From Tetracentron sinense (Eukaryota > Streptophyta > Magnoliopsida > Trochodendrales > Trochodendraceae), in assembly GCA_015143295.1 (NCBI GenBank), contig CM026568.1, positions 37,580,441 through 37,644,440 on the forward strand: 64,000 bases of DNA. The letters run 5' to 3'. The notes beneath the pieces were generated by a model. It was not told where the DNA came from, searched no databases, and worked only from the letters and a program-made list of their open reading frames with translations. Positions 1-12,182 of this stretch are shown in pieces (position 1 is the stretch's first letter; each line of letters begins with the position of its first letter). A program made the position numbers and the translations under genes.

Positions 1-756
1 CTTTTGAAATTTGAATATGATTCACATTTAGATATTTTGGAATAAGCCCCAAAATATTTAAAAAATCACAGAAAAGGTCTTACATTATTTTGTGGGTCCC
101 ATACCACGTGGCACCTGATGGGAAGTTTGAAATTTATTGAACCTATTCCCAATATGGGCAATGGGTACTCATTTTGAAGGTTTTTCCTCAAGGATATCAA
201 TTTGAAGTCAAAAAAGGGATTTTGAAGATCATAAATCATGGTTTGATCGAAGTCAATCTTTTTAGTGCATTTTGGTTATTTTCCATAAAAAGGCTCAAAT
301 GAAGTCCAAATTGGGCGGGACCACAACCATTTGAAAGATATTTCATGTACTTTCTAATGGTGAAGATCTTGCCTCAATTGGCAATGGAAGTTTTAGGTAA
401 AAGCATTGACTTCGAAATCCAACAGTCAAATTTTAGAAGGCTAGATCTTGGCCTTCTGATGGAAAGGCTCCTAATCTAATGGCATAATTTGGGGTAATGC
501 AAGGTCTGAATGGGTTTTCTAGAGGTTTTCAAGGGTTTTTTGGATGTTGAGTCCTGATTTGAAGTCTCTTGAAGAAGTCGAAGAAGCTGGGCCGTCTGAT
601 TAGTTGTGAGGAGCTTTACTGTGAAAAATAGGCTGTCTCTACACTACACGCTGTCATGCACACAACATAGATATAAAAAAAGAATTTTGTATCTTTGAAT
701 TTTCTTCTTTTTATTTCTCCAAAGTCTTTCAGTTTTGATCAATGAAAAATACATGC
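1..756. other. Non-coding DNA upstream of the first visible INTS7 exon (copy A)
   Basis: No open frame with coding character, no transposon end and no RNA gene is visible here. The same sequence is at 20111-20866. The first recognisable INTS7 exon lies downstream at 1757 and starts mid-protein, so this is probably intron. The stretch 1409-1756 between the hAT MITE and that exon is likewise intronic in appearance and ends in a polypyrimidine-CAG acceptor. Confidence 0.5.
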
Positions 757-764
757 ATTTTACT

Positions 765-1400
765 CAGTGTAGTCAAGGCGTCGCCTAGGCGACTTTGGGC
801 CTGGGTCGCCTAGGCACCCCTCTAGGCGGGCGATCCTACACAAAATTTTTTTTTTTTTTTTGCTTAAAAAAAATCCAAAATTTCTCAATGAATAAATAAA
901 AAATATAAAAACATGTAATGAAGTAGTAATAAAATTCTAAATCGTTTTTTTCACTAAAAATATCAATTTTTTTCACTAAAAATATCGTTTTCGACGCAAT
1001 CTGGGCCTATTAGGCCCAGATTGCGGACGCACTTCGTGCGTCGCAGGGGGGCGCTGCCCCCCCTGCCACCCTCCCGGGCAATCGTAGGAGGCTCTGCCTA
1101 ATATTATACATGGACAATGACACAAATTTGGGTATTTTGCCCAAATTTTGAAATGTTTAATACTCCACTATATTAACATGTCTTTGATATGTGATGAATG
1201 CTTGTAATAGACTTTTTATTTTATGTTTTTGTGGAATGTGGGTGTGGAGTTTTGATCTTTTTGATGTTATATATATACGTGATATATATATAATTATATA
1301 TATATTTATATTAAATTTATCGCCTAGGCGTCGCCTAGGCAACGCCTCGCCTAGCCGGGGCTAATCGCCTAGGCATCGCCTAGACGCCTTGACTACACTG
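765..1400. mobile_element. Non-autonomous hAT element (MITE), copy A
   Basis: The ends are perfect terminal inverted repeats, CAGTGTAGTCAAGGCGTC at the left and its reverse complement at the right. They are flanked by an exact 8 bp target duplication ATTTTACT at 757-764 and 1401-1408. CAG-type termini with an 8 bp duplication are diagnostic of the hAT superfamily. The subterminal zones are full of GCCTAGGCG motifs. There is no transposase frame, so it depended on an autonomous relative. It sits in an INTS7 intron and is present in both copies, so it inserted before the duplication. Confidence 0.9.
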
Positions 1401-3349
1401 ATTTTACTGCATGTTGATACGTATTATACTGTACAATATCTGTTGGTTTTAGGGTATCAGACACATGTTCCATTATTGACACTATTATCCTTGTTCGTGG
1501 GGGCAGTAATATGGTTGAGGAGAGCTCTTTGGGAATGATTTAAAGAGAATCCTCAATAATGTAGGGGATATACTTAGAAGTCATACATTGGGGAAAGTAT
1601 AAAAATAAGTCAAAATGCAGAGTTATTATACGAAATTTTTTCAATCGCTCCAAACTATGTACATTTCCCTTTCAGATTAATTTTGTGAGGGGTGTTAATC
1701 TTTATCATCTGGTCATGCTATATGGTTTTTTAGGCATTACCATTATCTTACTGCAGATAGGTCAAGAGCTGGTGCTGCACTCTTCAAAGGAGGTTTTCTT
1801 AGTTGAGATGTTAATGTCACTCTCAAAACTTGCTTCCAAATCGATCTTCCTGATTTCTGAACAGGTACACGTTCCAGTTGTCCTAGAGAATTTACTATCC
1901 ATTTTCTAGTTGACATATAGCAATATCTTCATATTAAGAGCCAATTAGACTTTCGTTCTGCAGTTGACGCATCTGTAAAGATCCGAAAATATATTCTTAC
2001 ATACTTCAAGCAGAAGGTATAAGAAATTAGTGTAGTGATCTACTAAAACTTTATATATAGTTTATCAATAACCAAGAAGCAGGAGACAAGACAAGTTTTA
2101 GGGAAGACAGGTTGTAATAATAATTTATAACTACTTTGATTTTATCTTTAATAAATTTTCTGTTGCTTTGGGATGTAGGTAGATTTGCTCTTATCATTTC
2201 TTACCCGAGAGTCTACCTTGCCTGTGCAAACTACAACATTGAGATGTTTGCGCTTTCTTGTGGTGGGAGGAGTCTGTCGCTTTCCTGTTAATGCAATTTT
2301 AATCAAAACATTGTTCCATGTGCTAGATAAAGCTGAACTTCCACCAGATTCACAATGTGAAGCTCTATGGATTTTGAATAAGGTAATTCCTTTTCAGCCC
2401 TTACAGTATAATTTGTGATTATTATACTGTAAACCCGCTGATTGGATTCTTGGGGAATCTGCAGGTCTTCCTATATACCCTACTGAATCTGCCTTACATG
2501 GACATGCTTGAATTTGTTAAGCTGTTACCAATTATTGAGAATGCAGCTCAGTCTCCAATCAAGTTGAAGAGATTCTTGGCTCTTCGCCTTCTAGTAAATG
2601 TATCCTGCAACATTAAAGGAAGGGTGGAAATGGTATCAGATGGAGATTGTTCCACACATCTTCCATCCCGAGTCATCGTACTTGTCATAGATCAGATCAC
2701 CTTACTGGTGAAACAAGTACAGAAACCTTGTTGGCCTGACTCTGAAGTGAAGCGAGAATGCCAAAGCTTACTCAACCTTATTCTTCATCTGGTTGAAGAA
2801 CATCCAGAAAAGGGTGTTCTGGCACTGGATGTAATACGATCCTCAATAGAATCTCTGATGAATATGCACGGCGGAGGCATGGGCAAAAAACCATCAGGTT
2901 CTGTTCATGAAATTGCCACCAAAAGTGAAAAATGCCCTTCCGTTGTTTCAAAGCTTGTCTTTTGTGTGTACAGCTTTCTGGAGACTTGCCTTGAAAAACT
3001 CGATGAAGCTGGTGCAGTTACTACCCAAATACTTCATAAAGTGAAGCTTCTGGTCGAAGTCATACATCAAAGCAGCTTATTTGATCACGTTATACATGCA
3101 ATTTACTCACTTCTCTTGCATTCTCATGTCATGTGGGATCTATTGGGGAATGTGAACAAGGAAACCCACAATCTTGATAAAGACAACGGCATTACTCTTA
3201 ATGATTACTGGGTCGAGCATGAAAGCTTTACTCTTGAGTTTGCAAAGAAGATGATGTCGGGAGGGGATAATTGGTCTGCCTACAAAGTGGGAAAATATGC
3301 AGCATGTCATGGAGCGTGGTTTGCAGCTACGTTCACATTTTGGCAATTA

Positions 3350-3624
3350 TGAGAGGGTTTGGTGTATTTTGATATTTTGATAGGTGGGCCTTGTCCACCT
3401 TAGGCTTAGACATGTCTTGTATTTATGTTAACTTGGAATACTATTTTGGATCATCAGAAGAAATGAAAATTAGTTTACGCTTCCGCATATATGATAGCTT
3501 CCGCGCTCTGATTATCGTTATGAGTACTGTATTTTATCTTGTGCATTACAGGATGGTTTGATAGGTTCGCAGTGTGACACCTAAAATATCCCTAAACTCC
3601 TAGGGGGTATTTTGGGGCGTTACA
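3350..3624 (+). repeat. 3' end of a gypsy LTR (left piece)
   Basis: It matches the last part of the LTR at 8947-11607 and ends in GGGGCGTTACA, the terminal motif shared by the gypsy LTRs of this window. The first 2.4 kb of the LTR is missing at this junction. Confidence 0.85.
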
Positions 3625-3627
3625 GAG

Positions 3628-3639
3628 TGGTATCAGAGC
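3628..3639 (+). promoter_or_regulatory. Primer-binding site for initiator tRNA-Met
   Basis: TGGTATCAGAGC lies 3 bases after the LTR end. This is the standard plant retrotransposon priming site complementary to the 3' end of initiator methionine tRNA. A second copy, with an inserted G, follows the right LTR near 11612. Confidence 0.93.
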
Positions 3640-3950
3640 TCTAGGCATTAGAGTCCCTAGGGTCACTTAGATGATTGAACAAGGTATTAGAATCACCTTA
3701 GAAAGTTGTATTCCAAGTATAGACTAACAAGTTAGTCTTAGTCAAAATGGGTTGAACTTCAACCGAACATAGTGTCCTACGCTAGGAACACGGATTGTAT
3801 GTTATGCTATTGTGTTATATACCATGTGTACATTATTTGTGTTGTACTTATTAAATGTGCTTGATGAATATGTATTAAGTGAATTGCGAAATTGTACTAA
3901 ATGCGTATCCAAGTCAGACTCATGTTGTATTGTCGTTCTCAGGAGAAATC

Positions 3951-5183
3951 ATGAGACGCAATACCCGGGGTCGCGGGTACAACACGAGGGGTAATGGAGG
4001 TGATGCTCCATCGGGTGATGATCAACCGACTTTGCCCAAGCATTCGCATCCATAGCCGAGACCTTGGCTATGTTGGCGGCAAGGCAACCCGGCCACTCGC
4101 CTAATGCGGCACTCATACCGGCTCCTCCTAACCGAGCCCAAGCCGGGATAGAAGCTTTTCGGAGGATGAGGCCTCCAACTTTTTGTGGAAGCATTGATCC
4201 ACTTGTTGCGAGGGTTGGATCCGGCAACTTGAGAAGATATTCTCGGTATTAGCACCTACTGAAGTGGAAAGGGTCACATGGGCCGCCTTATGCTTGAAGG
4301 CGAGGCCGATCATGGTGGAAGTCTGCGCTTCGGACCCGAGAGTTGACCCGGCAAGGTCAAGATTGGACTTGGGAGGAATTCTTGGAGGTTTTTCAACAAG
4401 AAGTATTTCCGGTCGGGATGAAAGAAAAGATGGAAGTCGAATTCATTACACTTGGAGCAAGGTAATATGTCCGTAGCGGCTTATGAAGCCAAATTTTCGG
4501 AGCTATCTCGATTTGCTCCACACATGATAGCGACCGAGGTTATGAAGGCCCGGAAATTCGAGAGGGGGTTGAAGGCCTATCTCAAGGACCGAGTCTCGAT
4601 GTTTAGACATGAGAACATATTCTGAAGTTGTGATAAAGCACTATTGGCCGAGAGTCGAACTCCGAGGAGTTCTTCAAAAGGAGAGGAATGGAAAAAAGGA
4701 CAGTCGAGTAGTTCAGGGGAGAAAAGAGCAAGGACGAGCTTGTATCAGTCTGCAGGCCCGGCTCAGTCACAGAGGATGTATTCAGCACCACAGGCTCCCC
4801 GCTCTTTCGCTCACCGGCTTTTCGCCCGGCTACCTCATATGCTCCTCACCCGCAGTTACTCAGGCTACGGGGTATGCTCTGTCCTCCTATTTGCATGATT
4901 TTGCACTCTTTGTGGGAGGAGGCATCCAGCGGGAGAATGCCGGAGAGTTTCAGGAAGTTGCTTCCATTGTGGTGACCAAGGCCACATGGTCAGAGATTGT
5001 CCCGGCGTCAATTGCCAACTCAGTCTTCAGGGAGCAGGCCCCCGGTTAGGCAGACATCTCAGCCCAGCTCTTCTCAGGCTTCGAGGGCCTCACAGTCTAC
5101 CCGGCCTCCTCGCCCAGCCACACAGGGCCGAGTCTTTGCCTTATCCGAGAGAGACGCACGTGCATCCGACGATGTCGTGCAAG
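3951..5183 (+). pseudogene. Gypsy gag (capsid/nucleocapsid), frameshifted
   Basis: It starts at ATGAGACGC, preceded by TTCTCAG, and is collinear with the better-preserved gag at 62650-63853. The order is an Arg/Gly-rich N-terminus, the capsid block with an EAFRRM-type motif near 4150, a zinc-knuckle region near 4960-4990, and a Ser/Pro/Gln-rich tail ending in DDVVQ. No single frame covers it because many short indels switch frame every 50-100 bases. Gag would package element RNA in cytoplasmic particles. This copy is non-functional as written. Confidence 0.8.
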
Positions 5184-5316
5184 GTACGCACGAATTCTAG
5201 AATTTTAAATTGTGTAAAATTTCTATGGTTTGCTTTGTGAGTTTCTATACTAAGGGTTACCTATGTATGATGCTTGTTGTTTGAAATCTACTAATAGTAG
5301 TCACTTAATCGCACAG
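5184..5316 (+). other. Probable intron between gag and protease (133 bp)
   Basis: The gag frame reaches ...DDVVQ and then GTACGC. It resumes at GTGCTTTG after TTAATCGCACAG, 133 bp downstream, and goes on into the protease DTGSTHSF motif. Splicing GT-AG in phase 1 joins gag and protease in one frame. The related element at 62515-62649 has a 135 bp segment at the same place with the same phase and the same GTACG donor. The segment is AT-rich and non-coding. Confidence 0.65.
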
Positions 5317-8300
5317 GTGCTTTGTTAGTGAACGAATGTCTTGCCCGAGTGTTGATCGACACAGGATCCACTCACTCCTTTGTGTCGCCTAGTTTCGCAA
5401 AGGGATTTTTGACTGAGGCTACTCCGTTAAAGCAGGAGTTGACCATTGCAAATCCACTCGGGCAAGTCAGTTGATACAGACAAGATATTCGGGGATAGTG
5501 TGGTTCAAGTGGGGGAGAATGAACTGTTAGCCGATCTCATCGTCCTAGATTTTCAAGACTTGGATTTGATGTCATCTTAGGGATGGATTGGTTGTCAAAC
5601 CATCACGGGCATGTTGCGTGTTTGAGAAGATGGTGAATTTCAAGCCGGAAGGGGGTAAGCCTTTTCACTTCCGAGGATTAAGAGAGAGGGACATTGCTCG
5701 CCTCGCAGCCTTGAGTGTAACAAACCTAGAAGCACAAAACTCCTCGGCCATTCCGGTCGTGAGTGATTTCTTGGACGTGTTTCCGGAGGAACTTCCCGGG
5801 TTACCTCCGAATCGGAGATTGAGTTCGCTATAGAGCTTACTCCGGGCACCGCTCCAATTTCAAGAGCCCCATATAGAATGGCCCCGATAGAGCTTGAAGA
5901 ATTGAAGAAGCAAATTGAGGAGTTACAACAACTTGGTTTCATCCAACCAAGTGTGTCACCGTGGGGAGCTCCGGTCCTTTTTGTAAAGAAGAAGACGGGT
6001 CGATGAGAATGTGCATAGACTACGTCAGTTGAACAAGGTAACTATCAAGAATCGTTATCCCTTGCCAAGGATCGATGACTTGTTCGACCAACTGAAGGGG
6101 AGCGAGATTCTTCTCCAAAATTGATCTTAGGTCGGGGTATCATCAATTAAGGATCAGGGCGGAAGATGTTCCGAAGACGGCCTTCAGGACTCGGTATGGG
6201 CATTACGAGTTCCTTGTCATGCCTTTTGGGCTGACGAATGCACCGGCGGCATTTCATGGATTTGATGAATCGGGTGTTCCGATCTTACTTGGATCGATGC
6301 GTGATTGTATTCATTGATGACATTTTGGTGTATTCCCAGACACGGGAGGATCACGCGCGAGGCCTCCGCCTTGCTCTGGAGATGTTGAGAGAGCATAGGC
6401 TATATGCCAAATTGAGTAAGTGCGAGTTCTGGTTAGAGAAGGTCGCATTTCTTGGACACGTGGTGTCGGCGAGGGCATTTCTGTAGATCCAGCCAAGGTT
6501 GAGGCAGTCATGAGTTGGGAGAGGCCCAAGAGCGTCACGGAGATCGTAGTTTCCTCGGATTGGCAGGCTACTACCGGAGATTTGTGGAGGGATTCTCCCA
6601 GTCTGGCTGCACCTCTCACCTACTTGAGCAAGGAAAAATGCAAAGTTCAGTTGGAGTGACCGATGTGAAGTAAGTTTTCCAAAGAGTTGAAGAAACGCCT
6701 CACCACAGGCCCCTGTCCTTACTGTGCCATCTGGACCTTTGGGTATGAGGTGTTATAGTGATGCCTCGCACGTCGGACTCGGGTGTGTCCTAATGCAACA
6801 CAAGAAAGTCATTGGCCTATGCATCAAGGCAGTTGAAAGAGCATGAAAAGAACTATGCGGGCCACTCACAGACTTGGAACTTGCGCGGTCGTGTTGCACT
6901 TAAAATTTGGCGACAATATAGCTGTACGGGGTGGAGTTCTATGTGTACACGGACCACAAGAGCCTTTCAAGTATCTCTTTTTCCCAAAAGAGTTAAACTT
7001 ACGACAACGGCGTTGGATTGAGTTCTTAAAGGACTACGAGTGCACTATCCAATATCATCAGCCGGGGGAAAGGAGCAAATGTGGTGGGCAGACGCTTTGA
7101 GTAGGAAACGGTCTATCCACGATCGGTTGTTGGCTCAGCATGTTGGTGGGGCGGGAATGGAGACTGTTAGAAGATTTTGGCAAATCTAGACATCAGTGTG
7201 AACGATTCTGTCCGCAGTCTCTGGGTTTTGGCAAATGTTACAGTTTCGGCCGTACCTTATAAACTTGATCCAGGAGTATCAAGCCACAGACACTGACTTG
7301 TTGGCTTTCCGGGATAAGGAAGTGGCCAAGGGTAGTAGTAGGCGGGTACTTCTCTCTCACTAGCCGAGGGTGCTATTACTTCAAAGGAAGACTTTGTGGT
7401 CCCAACACCTCCCCGCACCCGTAAATTAGACGGCTTCGGAGAGAGATTATGGAGCGAGGCTCACCGTTCTAAGTATACATTGGCATCTCGGCGGAGGGAC
7501 AAAGAGTTCGGGAACCCGCTCAAGAGTCACTTTTTTCTGGTGGCGAACAAAACAACAAAAAAAAAAAATAAAACCAAAAAAAAAAAAAACAAACATTAAG
7601 AGGGAGGTTGCGGAGTATGATGGCACGGTGTTTGGTGTGCCAACAGGATGAAAAGGCGTAGCATTTGAGACCGGCGGGTCTTTTGCAGTCCGCTCCCTGT
7701 TATTCCCGAGTGGAAATGGGAAACATATTCTATGGATTTCATCGTGGGGTTGCCGAAGACGGTTAGGAAGACTGATGCTATATGGGTAGTTGTTGATAGA
7801 CTCACGAATCCGTCCTTTCTTACGCGTACCGGACTACATTTCAACTCCAATCAGTTAGCGGAGCTATAGGGCATGCAAGGAAATAGTCGTTACACGAGGG
7901 TGCCAGTGAGTATTGTGTCGGATAGAGCCCAAGATTCACATCCAGGTTTCGGAAAAAGTTTTCAAAGGTGCATGGGCTCCGATAGACTTTAGCACAGCTT
8001 CCTGCACCCACAGACCGACGGGCAAACCGAGAGGGTGAATCAGGTTATTGAAGATATGGCTCGGTCGAGCATGTAGCTAGATTTCAAGGGAAGTTGGGAA
8101 GATCACCCTACCTTTGGTGGAATTCGCTTAGCAACAACAGTTATCAAGAAAGCATACAAATGGGCGCGCTTTCGAGGCTTTGTACGGAAGGAGTTTGTAG
8201 ATCCCCGTTGATGTGGAATGAGAAGTGGGAGAAAGAAAGATTTTGGGGGAGGAAACCCCGAGTTAATTGAACAAACTCACGCGGATAGGGTCAGCTTATC

Positions 8301-8850
8301 CGGGAGAGGTTAAAGACCGACAAGATAGACAGAAAAGCTATGCCGGTTACAACCGAAAAAGGGAGGATCTTGAATTCCGAGTCGGTGATTTTGTGTTTGT
8401 AAGGATACATTCAACCGACCAAAGGTGTTATGCGATTCGGGAAGAGAGGGCAAGCTTAGCCCGAGATATGTGGGTTTGCCGTTCGAAGATCATTACTCGA
8501 GTTGGCGGAGGTGGCTTACCGTGTTTGCTTTGCTCCGCTCACAATGGCGCGGTCCACTAATGTATTCCATGTCTCTATGCTCGGGCGGGAAGTACATCTC
8601 GGATCCTTCTCATGTCATCGAGCTTTCAGATCCGATAGAGATCGGTGCGAGAGGACCCTCACTTTAGTTGCGTAGAAGAAGCCGGTTGTGCATATTTTGG
8701 ATAGGAGAGATCAAGTGCTTCGCCAACAAGGACTATTTCCGCTAGTCCTCGTGTAGAAAAATCAATGGCAACATCATGCACGAGAAGAAAGAAGCCACGT
8801 GGGAGCGTGAAGCCGAAGTCAAAAGCAAAGTATCCCGAGTTGTTTGAATA
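5317..8850 (+). pseudogene. Gypsy pol (protease, RT, RNase H, integrase, chromodomain), frameshifted
   Basis: Domains in order: aspartic protease with DTGSTHSF near 5356; reverse transcriptase with the catalytic FIDDILVYS motif near 6313; RNase H around 6750-7100; integrase zinc-binding and core around 7400-8200; and an integrase C-terminal/chromodomain-like tail (PRYVG, SHVIEL, EEATWE-like) to about 8850. Single-base losses and gains occur throughout, so no frame exceeds about 100 codons. A low-complexity A-rich stretch interrupts the integrase at about 7550-7598. Base substitutions creating stops are few compared with indels, unlike the other gypsy copies here. Confidence 0.82.
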
Positions 8851-8933
8851 GACTTGTGCACATGGCTTGTAATTTTGTTTTGATTTTGTGCATGTATGGT
8901 ATCGTCTCCAAATTTCTGGGGACGAAATTTGTA

Positions 8934-8946
8934 CAGAGGGGGAGAA
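8934..8946 (+). promoter_or_regulatory. Polypurine tract
   Basis: A purine run, AGAGGGGGAGAA, directly precedes the LTR start TGTAGCACG. This is the position expected for the plus-strand DNA primer of an LTR retrotransposon. Confidence 0.8.
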
Positions 8947-11607
8947 TGTAGCACGTCGGACTTTTTTATCCTTATGAATAGCACTTTCGTAGGCTAATTG
9001 ACCGTTTTGTAGTCTAATTAATAAATAAGGGATTGAAATCGGAAATTCGCGAAACGTCGGAAATGTGCGTTTTCGAAAGACGAACCCAACGTCAAGTTGA
9101 ATCGTCTAAATCCGACTACGAGGCGAGTCAAAAGATATGGGTCAAAACAGTCCAGACATACAGAGAACCGATCGCTCGCGTTGCGCTTCCAGTTCATTTC
9201 CGATCGATCGCATCCCATAACCGATCGATCGGTAGCTATCGCACGGTCTAGAAATTTTGTAAATCGGGGAAACTTTTTCAGAGTAGGAGGTGAGTTTTGA
9301 CAGGCCGGTCGAAATCGGTCATAAACACCGATCGCTCGGTAGCAACCGATGCAAAAAAAAAAAAAAAAAAAAAAAGGCCAATCGGACTGCGATATATAAC
9401 ACCGATCGCTCGGTCTTATTCGCGTTTTTGCATGAAATGTTCAGTAAGGGCGTTTTCATGTCTTTTGCGGTGTTTAACGCGCTTACCGCATAAGGGTTTG
9501 CTCGACCCTTTGAGGGCCGCTTCATTTCCCAACCCTTAGGAACATTTTGAGAGATAGAGAGGAAGAGTAAACAGCTCTAACCTAAAGGTGTTTGGTTTTT
9601 ATAGGGGTAAAGTACAGAAAGGGTTTTTAGAACCATACGCTCACGCCCAACTTCAGTTGGCTTCAAAACGAGGCTCAAGCTCGTGTTGTCAACATTCTCC
9701 AAGCTGATGGCAGGGGGCAACTCCAAGCACATTATATAGTTTGTTTTGAAAGGGGTTTCTTTGCCCGCAACTCAAGTCTCCTTCAGTAAAAGAAAAAACA
9801 AAGGTGTTCATTTGGGCAAAGTTGCGAGGTCCTTCAATCAAGGTTCTATCAAGGATCAGAAGCCTCTGAATTTAAAGGTTAGTACTACCCTACTAACTTT
9901 ACCCGATGGCAATAAATCTAGGTTTTGCGCCTATGAAATATGATTCGTTGTTAGGATGTTTAATTTATTCTTTACAATAATGTTTATCCATAATAAATAT
10001 AGAACAAAATAAAGAAAGGTGGGATGTGTAGATGGAAATTTTGGATACAGTACGGCGATTGGATGCCGAATGTGGTGATAGTCATGATGTGTGGGTGGGG
10101 ATTGAAAATGTGAGGATGTGCTTGTACAAATAGCAACTTACCCTTGTATGATTGAATTGGGATAAATATGCATTAGAAAAGGTAAGGAGATAAACTACTA
10201 AGAATAAAACGTATGAAAGTGTTTTGATCAAAAATGCCTAACTATGAATAAATGATCTGGCAATTAAGGACATAGAAGAGGGTTTTATGTCATGTGTCCT
10301 TATCAATGAAAATCTGACAAATGTTATCGCAAACTACTTATTTTACTTATGTTGCATATCATGAATTGAATTATAATGTCATATTTGTTATTTCGGCTTA
10401 TCATGATTGTCTACTTATGGACACTGTCAGACATCAGAGCAGCGCATGATAACATGAACGGGGATTTTCAGTAGAGTCATGTGTCTATATATATACAGCA
10501 ACAAGAAAGCATGTGGCATACACAAGGAGGTTTAGGCCTGCAGGGACATTTTCGGACTGTGCTAACCTCATTTGGGCTTCACAGTGCATTGCATAACAAG
10601 GAGGTTGGTAGTGCCCAGGAGACATTGCAAGGGTGCTACCCCTCTCTGGCTCAGCAAGTGGTCATTGACATATCACGGAGTTGGCAGCCCGGGCGTATTG
10701 GGTGGGCTAGCGCTCTGGATCACAATTACAAGATGGAGGTTAGCAAGCTGATTTTATACCATGCATTCATGGCAGTACGTCACGCCTACATGATTTCTAC
10801 GAGGCATACGCGTGGGAGCCGCGCACATGAGCCAGGGTTTTCAGGGCATTGAGTTTTATCAGGCATTTTCTCGCGCATTCATGGCTAGCAGTGTACTCAT
10901 GCACGTCAGAGTAAGTATCGCTTGGTATTGGGTGTCATGGCCTCTTATAACCTGGTTTCTTTTGTTTTCATAGCGTTAACCTTTCACTTACCTACATTCA
11001 CTGGCTTCTTGGATAGTAGTATACTTACTATTATGTGTTTTATTTCATTTAGTTATGTTACTGCCTAGAGCTTGTACTAGCGTGCTGGCGAGTATTCCAT
11101 GCTCAGGCCGATCTTTCATGTCGGCTGTAGGTACTGAGTGATGCCCTCGACTCCGATCGACCGGCTTGGGTCGAGAAGAGTAACTAGGAGGAGAGAGAGA
11201 TACGGCTGTCATATCCCATTAGCAGTCTCAGGCGGGACGGGCGACCGCGACGAGCGCGGATGGCGTTGGGGCCCATACTCGTCTCTCATCGGGACTATCT
11301 TTGAGGGCTGAGTATTTGAGGAGTTTTTGGTGTATTTTGATACTATTGATAGGTGGGCGTCCTGTTCCACCTTAGGCTTCTAGAGCATGTCATTGTATTT
11401 ATGTACTTGAACATAACTCTCATTTTGTGATCATCAGATAGAAATGAAAATTAGTTTACGCTTCCGCATATATGAATGCTTCCCGCGCTCGATTCTCGTT
11501 ATGAGTCACTGTATTTATCATTGTGCATACAGGATAGGTTTGATAGGTTCGCAGTGTGACAACCTAAAATATCTAAACTCAATAGGTTGTATTTGGGGCT
11601 GTTTACA
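8947..11607 (+). repeat. Full gypsy LTR (2.66 kb)
   Basis: It begins TGTAGCACG after the polypurine tract and ends GTTTACA before a second primer-binding site. The U3 part holds five CGATCGCTCG/CGATCGATCG-type palindromes between 9165 and 9415. A TATA-like TTTTTATAGGGG is near 9596. Short frames inside it (for example 10481-10852) have no family resemblance and are probably chance. Confidence 0.8.
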
Positions 11608-12182
11608 GGAGTGGTGATCAGAGCTTCTAGGCATTAGAGCCGGACTAGGGATCATCTTAGATGATTGGGGAACAAGTATTAGAATCACCTTAGAAAGTTG
11701 TATGCGAAGTATAAGACCTAACAAGTTATCTTAGTCAAAATGGGTATGTAACTTCAACCGAACATAGTGTCTGCTACAGACATTGTCTATATAAAGCAGG
11801 ACCAAAACCATTTGTATTTATGCTATTGGTTATATACCTTATAGTGTAGCATTATTTGTTTGTAGGCTTATTAAAATGTCTGCTTGATAATATGTATTTA
11901 AGTGTAATTGCGAAAATTGTACACTCCACAATATGCGTTACATTCCAGAGATTCAGACATCATGTTGTATTGTCGTTCTGCAGGAGAAATCATGAGACGC
12001 AAACCCGGTGGTCGCGTGTACAATCCAGGGGTAATGGAGTGATGGCTCATCGGGTGATGATGGCAACGCCCAGACTTGGCCAAGGCATTCGCATCCTAGC
12101 CGAGCCTTGGCTATGTTGGCGGGGTCAATGGTCAAACCGGCCACTATCCGTGGCTTCTATCGGCACCATACGTCCGGCTCCT
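11608..12182 (+). pseudogene. Second, truncated gypsy leader and gag start
   Basis: After the full LTR come a PBS with an extra G, a leader and a gag start ATGAGACGC at about 11992. All match 3625-4128 apart from many small insertions and deletions. The sequence stops in gag at 12182 and continues directly into INTS7 exon sequence. This terminal redundancy is not expected of a normal insertion. Confidence 0.8.

Larger units (their letters stand above)
3350..12182 (+). mobile_element. Ty3/gypsy chromovirus segment inserted in INTS7 copy A, circularly permuted and indel-rich
   Basis: Comparison with uninterrupted copy B defines the insert exactly. Its order is the last 275 bp of an LTR, PBS, gag, pol, PPT, one full LTR, a second PBS and a second gag start. 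It therefore starts inside an LTR and stops inside gag, so about 0.8 kb (3350 to about 4128) recurs at the right end (about 11316-12182). There is no target-site duplication at the borders. The coding domains and the chromodomain-like tail place it in the Tekay/Del-type chromoviruses. Reading frames are broken by very many one- to few-base indels. Confidence 0.85.

Noticed and set aside
3345-3350. Target-site duplication of the gypsy insert in INTS7
   Set aside because: Against the empty site in copy B the left border is ...CAATTA and the right border resumes at ACAAAG; no bases are repeated, so no duplication can be claimed.
3628-3639. tRNA-Met gene fragment
   Set aside because: The 12-base match to the tRNA 3' end stands alone next to an LTR end. 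It is a primer-binding site; no cloverleaf can be formed from the flanks.
10481-10852. 123-codon frame in the gypsy LTR as a captured gene
   Set aside because: It lies in the indel-rich LTR at 8947-11607, has no domain, and no counterpart is open in the other gypsy LTRs.
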